7,077 nt of DNA, from NCBI GenBank assembly GCA_022615255.1, contig JAKEHC010000056.1, positions 1 to 7,077 on the forward strand. Direction: 5' to 3'. Below, piece after piece: positions 1 to 5,277 of this stretch. Source of the DNA: Candidatus Dadabacteria bacterium (GTDB taxonomy: Bacteria; Desulfobacterota_D; UBA1144; Nemesobacterales; CSP1-2). A program made the position numbers and the translations under genes. The notes beneath the pieces were generated by a model that had not been told where the DNA came from, ran no database searches, and saw only the letters and a program-made list of their open reading frames with translations. Every line of letters begins with the position of its first letter. Within the stretch, counting starts at the first letter, position 1.

Positions 1-1410
1 CAAGACCTGTGCGTGGACTGTATATGCCCTGGGCTTGATAATACCACAGGATGGTTTGACCTAGCGGTAAGCTTCCCTGACCCATTAATCGGAACATCAA
101 ATTTTACAGCCGGGCTATTGGGAACTATAGAGTCAACGGGGGCAGGATCGCCAAATATAGGGGGCATAGACTGGCTATTTAATGAAGATGCCTTCTTACA
201 CACCACAAGATTAGGGTCACAGTTGGTAACGTGGTGGAGCCAGAAGAATTTGAGGAACACATACATACAGGTAACGAACACAATAGGTTTCTGTGCTTTT
301 AATGGTGCGATAATATTCGCCCCTTTTATTAATGGTAATGAATCTTTTGCCTGTTATGGGGTACAGGATTGTGAGGATGCATGTGATGTGGTAAATGAGG
401 TGCTTAAGGGTGATTGTGAAGGGACGGGTGATCCCAGGTTATCATGCGTAGGTGTACCATTAGAGGTAAAGTTTCTGGATGAGAATTGCATAGAGATAAC
501 AAACTTCTGCGACCCATACACACCTGGAGACACACACGTATATAACCTTGGGGACCTTATAGATAACAATGGTATTCCGAGAAACGACGCAGTGCTTCAG
601 GGGAAAGAGGGGGTATTCCTAGTAACCCCGGTGAATAACTGCGAGGATGAGTTTCCGATATCATGGAACTTCCTCCAGGGTAACATGAGGCTTATAGACC
701 AGGATAATGATACTGATTATGGGACAAACGTTTTTGCAAGGAGGGCTATTGGTTTGACAGCCGGATGTGGTAACGATGAACCCGGTTTTTTTATACCTGG
801 GGCATTTGATTGTTTCTATGAGGTTGTATCTCCTTCACAGCTAAAGCATAATTTCTTTGAGGCAGGAGTAGCGGCGGCATCGGACTTGGTATTAATCTCA
901 TTCATAGATAATTACTTTAGACCTCCATTTGGTCCCCCTCGTCCATATGCAGTAATCCCGGGTTTTGCCCAATACACACCGGATGATTTCTGTGATGAGG
1001 CAGAGAATTGCGATAGTTGCCCGCCATTCACAGGTTGCTTTGTAAGGACAGGGTTAAACGACCCCTTCCCTATAAGCGAGGACTTTGCACCTCCTACACC
1101 TACACCAGCACCAGCAACACCTACACCAACACCTACAGTAACAGTAACCCCACAACCGTGCAGTGAAGATGATCCTGTATGTCCTCCAGGTCAATTCTGC
1201 GACATACCACCAGGTGGTGATACAGGGGTATGTGTACCTGCGACACCTTCACCGACACCTGGACCCGGAGGAGGAGGCAATGGTTGTGATATAGCGGGAA
1301 TGCCAGTGCAGTTAGGTACAGCAATGGCTAACATACTGATACCTCTAGTGCCGGCGTTTGCGATTGGGTACAGGATAATAAGGAGAAGGGGTAGGAAAGA
1401 AGGGAAGTAA
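1..1410 (+). CDS. Secreted cysteine-rich surface protein with C-terminal anchoring signal, 5' partial
   Basis: Function not recognised. The frame is open to the left edge (reads Q-D-L-C before a GTG at 13), so the true start and any signal peptide lie outside the window. Residues are numbered here from that GTG. About 22 cysteines in 465 residues, many as nearby pairs (DCEDAC, ENCDSC), suggest an exported, disulfide-bonded protein. Residues about 1-355 look like beta-rich extracellular domains (for example TYIQVTNT, then VEVKFLDENCIEI). A Thr/Pro-rich linker covers about 360-381, followed by a small Cys cluster (C383 to C407, containing CPPGQFC) and a second Pro/Gly linker. The tail has a lone Cys425 after a Gly run, a hydrophobic helix at about 434-453 and a basic end (RRRGRK). 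This resembles the tripartite Cys/Gly, helix, Arg-rich tails of sortase-like systems such as MYXO-CTERM and GlyGly-CTERM. Surface location is inferred. A hairpin terminator lies about 80 bp after the stop. Confidence is high that it is a real gene and low on its role. Confidence 0.8.
   Translation, partial: QDLCVDCICPGLDNTTGWFDLAVSFPDPLIGTSNFTAGLLGTIESTGAGSPNIGGIDWLFNEDAFLHTTRLGSQLVTWWSQKNLRNTYIQVTNTIGFCAFNGAIIFAPFINGNESFACYGVQDCEDACDVVNEVLKGDCEGTGDPRLSCVGVPLEVKFLDENCIEITNFCDPYTPGDTHVYNLGDLIDNNGIPRNDAVLQGKEGVFLVTPVNNCEDEFPISWNFLQGNMRLIDQDNDTDYGTNVFARRAIGLTAGCGNDEPGFFIPGAFDCFYEVVSPSQLKHNFFEAGVAAASDLVLISFIDNYFRPPFGPPRPYAVIPGFAQYTPDDFCDEAENCDSCPPFTGCFVRTGLNDPFPISEDFAPPTPTPAPATPTPTPTVTVTPQPCSEDDPVCPPGQFCDIPPGGDTGVCVPATPSPTPGPGGGGNGCDIAGMPVQLGTAMANILIPLVPAFAIGYRIIRRRGRKEGK
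1276..1410 (+). other. C-terminal membrane anchor / putative protein-sorting signal (coding sub-region)
   Basis: This is the last 44 or so residues of the first protein. In order it has a Gly-rich lead, Cys425 in the context NGCDIAG, a segment PVQLGTAMAN, a hydrophobic helix with two prolines (ILIPLVPAFAIG) and the basic tail RIIRRRGRKEGK. A single helix followed by Arg/Lys at the extreme C-terminus is the usual layout of cleavable sorting signals. The Cys just ahead of the helix recalls MYXO-CTERM and GlyGly-CTERM types, but the IAG-x-PVQLGTA part matches neither motif as I know it. No sorting enzyme is in the window. Confidence 0.55.
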
Positions 1411-1432
1411 AACAATATAGGTTAGCAAACCG

Positions 1433-1469
1433 CAGCCGTATCCTTCGACAAGCTCAGGATGAACGGCTG
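1433..1469. repeat. Imperfect palindrome with a probable dispersed-repeat core
   Basis: Arms CAGCCGT (1433-1439) and ACGGCTG (1463-1469) pair perfectly. Inner arms ATCC (1440-1443) and GGAT (1457-1460) add four base pairs, with a two-base bulge (GA). The 13-base loop runs from 1444 to 1456. The core TTCGACAAGCTCAGGAT resembles a short intergenic element that I recall as recurring in many unrelated environmental bacterial genomes; that recollection is not verified here. It lies between a stop codon and a terminator, typical of REP-like repeats. Confidence 0.6.
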
Positions 1470-1493
1470 GAGTGCCCAGAAATGAATAAGAGA

Positions 1494-1527
1494 GCCAGAG
1501 GGAAAGGATAATCCCTCTGGCTTTTTT
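1494..1527 (+). terminator. Rho-independent terminator after the surface-protein gene
   Basis: A perfect 10-bp stem, GCCAGAGGGA (1494-1503) with TCCCTCTGGC (1512-1521), closes an 8-base loop and is followed directly by six T (1522-1527). The A before the stem can pair with the first T, extending it. It sits 84 bases after the stop of the first gene and is on the correct strand to end its transcript. Confidence 0.9.
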
Positions 1528-1594
1528 GTTTCCCTTTGAACCACACTGCGGTTCATTAAATTGCGTCTCTCTGATGACATGCGGTTGTTATTTG

Positions 1595-1623
1595 GTAGAG
1601 ACGACCCGCCGGGTCGTCTCTAC
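1595..1623. repeat. Perfect 13-bp-stem palindrome, probable dispersed repeat
   Basis: The left arm GTAGAGACGACCC (1595-1607) and right arm GGGTCGTCTCTAC (1611-1623) are exact reverse complements around a GCC loop. No T-run follows on the + strand, so it is not a standard terminator for the upstream gene. The form matches REP-type GTAG-starting palindromes, which are mobilised in trans by REP-associated transposases (RAYT family); no such gene is present here. A further CGTCTCT at 1564-1570 could compete for pairing with the left arm. Confidence 0.7.
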
Positions 1624-1738
1624 AATAGTGACCTATACCAAAACACCTTAGAGCGTAGAAGAAACCTTTAGGTTTTCATATCGCTAAACCCTTCATGATT
1701 TTACGTACTGCTAACCATTCTGTGGTAAATTAATACCA

Positions 1739-3994
1739 ATGCAGGAAGAGGTTGAGAGATTAGTTTTCCTTAATCGGATAGGAATCTTAGAGGGAGCTTT
1801 AATCCTTCTCTTATTCCTCCTTGTTTTTTACGGTTCCATAAGAGCTACAAAACGACTAAAATCATCGAGGAAGAGGGTTATTCTCATCTCTCTTCGCGCT
1901 TTATCTTTCCTTCTTATAGTTCTTATAATCTTAAATCCCGCTCTAAGAACTGAAACCTATCAGGAAGAGAAACGCCGCCTAGCCCTTATCATTGACGGCT
2001 CGTGGAGTATGAGCCTTCCTTCAGTCGAAGATGGAGCATCGAGGATTCAAGGCGTGAGAGATTTCTTTAAAAAGCACAAAGACTTTTTTGGAGAGCTTGA
2101 AGAGAATTTTCTAATAAGTTACTACGTGTTCGACAAGTCCATAAAACCCGTCTCCCTTAATTTTATAAATGCAAACGAGCCAAATGGTACAAAAACAGAC
2201 ATCGGCGAGGCAATTAAAGAGCTTGAGAAGAATTATAACGCTGGTGAGCTTGACTCCGTCATACTATTCTCGGACGGGGCGGATAACGGGGCGGTATTTA
2301 AAAAACCATCAGACGAATTTTTAAAGAATATAGGCTTCCCTATAAACGCCGTCTCTGCCGCATCGGGCGATATTCCGCGCGATATATGGATTGATGGCGT
2401 GAAAGGGAGCGAGGTCGCATTTATGAGATACCCTCTTTCCATAGACGTTGTGATTAAATCAAAGGGTTTTAAATCCCTAGGTTTACCGGTAACCCTAAAA
2501 GAGGGGGAAAATATTGTTTCTACCAGCGAGTTTGTTATAGATCCTAACGGATATAACAAAGTAGAATTTACACTAAGCCCTATATCCCTTGGAAGAAAGA
2601 TTTACACGGTATCCATTCCTGTCATCGCCGGTGAGACTATTAGAGAAAATAACCAAAAATCGTTTGCCATAGATGTGGTAATTGATAAGATACGCGTCCT
2701 GCATGTAGCGGGAAGCCCTTCATGGGATGTAAGATTTTTAAGAAGGGCTTTAAAGAGAAACCCTAATGTCGACCTGGTTTCATTTTTTATATTAAGAGGG
2801 GTATCTGATATGGTGTTTGCCTCTCAAAACGAGCTTAGCCTGATTCCTTTCCCGGTAGATGAGCTTTTTGGGAATGAACTTTCGAGTTTTGATGTCGTGG
2901 TATTTCAAAATTTCGACTTCCGCCCCTATGGGATTTTTGGATATCACCTCGGAAAGTTAAAGGAATACGTATTGGAAGAAGGTGGGGCATTTTTTATGAT
3001 TGGGGGTGAAAGTAGTTTTGATAGCGGAAGCTATGGGGGAACGCCGATTTCAGAAATACTTCCTGTTGAACTCAACCCCATTCCACCATTGATTGATGAA
3101 ACCTTCAGCGCCGAGAAATTTCGCGCAAAACTCACGCCAATAGGAATTCGCCATCCGGTTATGCGAGTTACTCCAAACGAGAAGGTAAATGAAGAAAACT
3201 GGGGAAATATGCCTGAGCTTTATGGATTTAACAAGGTTGAAGGAATAAAGCCAGAGGCGCTACCACTTATTGTAACACCTCAGGGGGAACCAATATTTGC
3301 CCTTACTAAGGCTAAATCAGGTAGGGTTGCATCCTTTCTATCAGATTCTTTGTGGGAATGGAATTTCGTTCGCGCAGGGGAAGGAGAGGTTTCATCATAT
3401 TACGACACGCTCTGGAATAGGATGCTTCTATGGCTGGTGAATGACCCGGAATTGAAAGATATTAGAGTAAGGACTGAAAAAACATCTTATGATTTAAAAG
3501 AAAAGGCTAAATTAGATATACGGAGGTTTGCGTATGGCGAGAATGAAGGAGAGATTAAAGCCTCCGTCATTTACCCTGACGGTGTGGCAAAAGAGCTAAA
3601 TCTCGAGAAAGCGTCTCCGGATAGTTTTACTACGGAGGTCGAGACAGATAGATACGGGGTTTATAAGGTCAGGGTTGAAACTAAAGGCGAGGAATCAAAT
3701 CTCGACACAGATGCAGGTAGTGATGAGACCCTATTCCTGGTCGAACCCCCTATTAACGAGATTAAAAGCCCTACTGTGGACAATGGGTTGCTTAAGAGCC
3801 TCTCGGAGAAAACCGGTGGGCGTTTCATTACCATTAACGAGAACCCTAGGGGTTTAGGAATAGATTTTTCCCCGAAAAGAATAATCTCCGGCTATAGAAC
3901 AGAAGTGATATGGGATAAACCGTGGTTTTTTATACTAATAGCCGCTCTTCTTTCTTCTGAGTGGATGCTTGGAAGAAGATGGGGGCTTAGATGA
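1739..3994 (+). CDS. Membrane-anchored VWA and glutamine-amidotransferase-like protein
   Basis: A 751-residue inner-membrane protein. Two helices at about 16-34 and 47-66 are followed by a von Willebrand factor A domain. Its metal-binding MIDAS is complete: D86, S88 and S90 in DGSWS, T153 in the segment GTKTDIG, and D179 in FSDGADNG. A class-I glutamine-amidotransferase-like fold follows from about H322 (VLHVAGSPSWD) through FMIGGE (420-424) and SGSYGG. A further beta-rich region leads to a C-terminal helix at about 729-745. Topology predicts the large middle part in the periplasm. I see no cysteine in the whole protein, so the amidotransferase-like domain lacks the Cys nucleophile and is probably a binding or structural module. 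Relatives usually lie near MoxR ATPase, DUF58 and BatA-like genes; none is visible here. The ATG at 1739 has no good Shine-Dalgarno, but no better in-frame start precedes TM1. A role in metal-dependent adhesion or envelope complex assembly is inferred only. Confidence 0.85.
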   Translation: MQEEVERLVFLNRIGILEGALILLLFLLVFYGSIRATKRLKSSRKRVILISLRALSFLLIVLIILNPALRTETYQEEKRRLALIIDGSWSMSLPSVEDGASRIQGVRDFFKKHKDFFGELEENFLISYYVFDKSIKPVSLNFINANEPNGTKTDIGEAIKELEKNYNAGELDSVILFSDGADNGAVFKKPSDEFLKNIGFPINAVSAASGDIPRDIWIDGVKGSEVAFMRYPLSIDVVIKSKGFKSLGLPVTLKEGENIVSTSEFVIDPNGYNKVEFTLSPISLGRKIYTVSIPVIAGETIRENNQKSFAIDVVIDKIRVLHVAGSPSWDVRFLRRALKRNPNVDLVSFFILRGVSDMVFASQNELSLIPFPVDELFGNELSSFDVVVFQNFDFRPYGIFGYHLGKLKEYVLEEGGAFFMIGGESSFDSGSYGGTPISEILPVELNPIPPLIDETFSAEKFRAKLTPIGIRHPVMRVTPNEKVNEENWGNMPELYGFNKVEGIKPEALPLIVTPQGEPIFALTKAKSGRVASFLSDSLWEWNFVRAGEGEVSSYYDTLWNRMLLWLVNDPELKDIRVRTEKTSYDLKEKAKLDIRRFAYGENEGEIKASVIYPDGVAKELNLEKASPDSFTTEVETDRYGVYKVRVETKGEESNLDTDAGSDETLFLVEPPINEIKSPTVDNGLLKSLSEKTGGRFITINENPRGLGIDFSPKRIISGYRTEVIWDKPWFFILIAALLSSEWMLGRRWGLR

Positions 3995-4062
3995 ATTTCG
4001 GATTTCGAAATGCTGATTGCGGATTTAAAAAATCTTTTATTCCACAATCCCAAATCCGAGAT
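3995..4062. repeat. Imperfect palindrome filling the spacer before coaX
   Basis: Outer arms ATTTCGGATTT (3995-4005) and AAATCCGAGAT (4052-4062) match at 10 of 11 positions, the mismatch being a possible G-U pair in RNA. Inner arms GATTG (4015-4019) and CAATC (4045-4049) add five pairs. It begins immediately after the stop codon of the VWA gene. No T-run follows the right arm, so it is a poor terminator candidate. Its AT-rich GGATTT/AAATCC units look like a dispersed intergenic element, or a transcript-stabilising hairpin. Confidence 0.5.
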
Positions 4063-4077
4063 TTAAGATCGGTAGAC

Positions 4078-4082
4078 GGAGG
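4078..4082 (+). promoter_or_regulatory. Shine-Dalgarno GGAGG deciding the GTG start of coaX
   Basis: GGAGG lies five bases before a GTG codon at 4088. It supports GTG as the start, since the conserved N-terminal LIAVDVGNTN phosphate loop begins with the very next codon. Confidence 0.85.
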
Positions 4083-4087
4083 AAAAC

Positions 4088-4852
4088 GTGCTGATCGCAG
4101 TTGACGTTGGAAACACAAACATTGCATTTGGAATCTTCGCGGGAGAGGAATTAATAAATCAGTGGAGAATCGGGACAGATAAAACTAAGACCGGAGATGA
4201 ATATGGGGTTCTTTTCAGGAACCTATTAGGTCTTAAAGGGATAGGATCGGCTTCAATTAAGGGCGCAGTGATCTCATGTGTCGTTCCTCCACTTCTTCAA
4301 GTCATAGTTCGCATGGTAAAAACCTATTTCGATGTTAATCCCGTTGTTATAGAGCCAGGAATAAAAACTGGAATGTCTATACTATATAAAGACCCTAAAG
4401 AAGTAGGAGCCGATAGGATTGTAAATGGCGTAGCGGCTTTTCATGAATACAAAAGAAGCGTGATAGTGGTGGATTTCGGCACAGCTACAACTTTTGATTG
4501 CATATCTGAAAAAGGTGAATATCTCGGAGGCACGATAGCGCCAGGGCTTGTCATTTCTGCCGAAGCCCTTTTCGAGGCTGCATCTAAGCTGCCCAAGGTA
4601 GAAATAGTAAGACCTAAAACAGTCATAGGGAAAACCACTATCGAGAGCATTCAATCTGGACTTGTCTATGGGTATGCCGGGCTTGTAGATGGAATTGTAA
4701 CAAGGATCAAAAAAGAGATTGGTACAAATCCAAAGGTGATTGCAACCGGCGGTCTTGCAAACCTTATTGCCGGAGAGAGTTTAACAATTGAGAAAGTTGA
4801 CGAGTTTCTTACGTTAAAAGGGCTAAGACTGATTTATGAGTGGAACAGATAG
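4088..4852 (+). CDS. coaX: Type III pantothenate kinase
   Basis: CoaX phosphorylates pantothenate with ATP, the first committed step of coenzyme A synthesis in the cytoplasm. At 254 residues it has normal family length. The ASKHA-fold signatures are present: phosphate-1 loop DVGNTN (residues 6-11), ISCVVPPL, the pantothenate/catalytic segment with GADR (107-110, D109 being the expected catalytic aspartate), phosphate-2 loop DFGTATT (129-135), GGTIAPGL, and the adenosine-site motif ATGGLA (219-224). Type III enzymes need a monovalent cation and are not feedback-inhibited by CoA, which is known for the family. It starts at GTG with a strong GGAGG ribosome site. The next gene starts inside its last codons, which suggests translational coupling. 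BirA, often beside coaX elsewhere, is not seen here. Confidence 0.96.
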   Translation: MLIAVDVGNTNIAFGIFAGEELINQWRIGTDKTKTGDEYGVLFRNLLGLKGIGSASIKGAVISCVVPPLLQVIVRMVKTYFDVNPVVIEPGIKTGMSILYKDPKEVGADRIVNGVAAFHEYKRSVIVVDFGTATTFDCISEKGEYLGGTIAPGLVISAEALFEAASKLPKVEIVRPKTVIGKTTIESIQSGLVYGYAGLVDGIVTRIKKEIGTNPKVIATGGLANLIAGESLTIEKVDEFLTLKGLRLIYEWNR

Positions 4853-5228
4853 GTTTATCATACATAGACACAACACACTCCATCCTCATTACGATTTGAG
4901 AATTGAGATAGATGGTATTTTAAAATCATGGATTATCCCAAAGAGCCTGCCAACAGTAACAAAGGAAAAGGGGATTGCAATACAGGATAAAGACCTGGAG
5001 CTCAGTATAATTTATATGAATGGTGTTATTAACGACGGCTATGGGGTTGGGGATGCCGAGATTTGGGATAGTGGAAGCTATGAGCTTAGAGAGAAAAGGA
5101 GTTCAAAGATTATATTTGAGACGAAGGGCTCGAAACTCTCTGGAAGGTTCGTCCTTTTGCTTCCAAGTTGGGGCAGGCTGAGTAAGAAAAGGTTATGGGT
5201 TTTATTTGCCTCTCAATCTGTGAGATGA
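4836..5228 (+). CDS. Stand-alone LigD-type 3'-phosphoesterase domain protein
   Basis: This 130-residue protein is only the 3'-phosphoesterase (PE) domain that usually forms the N-terminus of bacterial DNA ligase D. PE enzymes remove 3'-phosphates and 3'-ribonucleotides from DNA ends using manganese, healing ends for repair. The core matches the family: FIIHRHNTLHPHYDLRIEIDG (split FIIHRH, NTLHPHYDLR) gives H12, H18, D20 and R22, aligning with H42, H48, D50 and R52 of the Pseudomonas aeruginosa domain. Then come LKSWIIPKS, a GYGVGDAEIWDSGSYE segment, and LSGRFVLL with a closing WVLF strand. At the position of the family EDHPL motif it reads QDKDLE, with Lys52 where a phosphate-binding His is expected. 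The ATG is the first possible start, as a TGA in the same frame ends at 4832. It overlaps coaX by 17 bases and has no clear ribosome site, so reinitiation after coaX is likely. No ligase, primase or Ku gene is present nearby. Confidence 0.85.
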   Translation: MSGTDRFIIHRHNTLHPHYDLRIEIDGILKSWIIPKSLPTVTKEKGIAIQDKDLELSIIYMNGVINDGYGVGDAEIWDSGSYELREKRSSKIIFETKGSKLSGRFVLLLPSWGRLSKKRLWVLFASQSVR

Positions 5229-5270
5229 TAACTTTTATATTACTACACTTGAGGAAAAATAAGGGCTAGA

Positions 5271-5274
5271 GAGG
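5271..5274 (+). promoter_or_regulatory. Ribosome binding site bearing on the kinase start
   Basis: GAGG (within AGAGAGG) is three bases from the ATG at 5278 and nine from an in-frame ATG at 5284. The longer spacing is more typical, so translation may begin at the second ATG, removing only two residues. Both starts keep all recognised domains. Confidence 0.55.
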
Positions 5275-5277
5275 TTT

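Larger units (their letters stand above)
1411..1738. other. Gene-free spacer of 328 bp with palindromes and a terminator
   Basis: No coding potential is seen on either strand beyond antisense frames running out of neighbouring genes. The spacer holds an imperfect palindrome (1433-1469), a rho-independent terminator (1494-1527), a small 6-bp hairpin with arms TGAACC/GGTTCA (1537-1555) and a 13-bp-stem palindrome (1595-1623). A heptamer, TGCGGTT, occurs at 1547 and 1580 and as its complement at 1428. The last 100 bases before the next gene show no convincing promoter. Confidence 0.75.

Noticed and set aside
1090..1152. Tandem ACC/CCT-type repeat that could suggest a CRISPR or minisatellite
   Set aside because: It is the codon-level trace of a Thr/Pro protein linker, with no spacers and no exact unit.
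1133..1415. Two antisense open frames opposite the end of the first gene
   Set aside because: They mirror the Thr/Pro and Gly codon repeats of the sense gene, have low-complexity translations and carry no recognisable domain or ribosome site.
1537..1555. TGAACC/GGTTCA hairpin as a second terminator
   Set aside because: The stem is only 6 bp with a 7-base loop and no T-run follows it.
1420..1716. 7-bp inverted repeat GGTTAGC / GCTAACC bounding the spacer, as if the ends of a mobile element
   Set aside because: Chance 7-bp complements are expected several times in a spacer of this size, and there are no target duplications or a transposase.
1700..1738. Possible promoter (TTTACG and TAAATT) upstream of the VWA gene
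   Set aside because: The spacing is about 20 bases, the match to sigma-70 boxes is poor, and only a few bases would remain before the start codon.
3675..3857. Small + strand frame inside the VWA gene
   Set aside because: It lies wholly within a well-supported coding region in another frame and shows no family features.
5206..5241. Possible promoter before the kinase (TTGCCT with GATAAC, or TATATT)
   Set aside because: The TTGCCT/GATAAC pair is only 15 bases apart and TATATT lacks a fitting -35 box; AT-rich sequence alone explains it.
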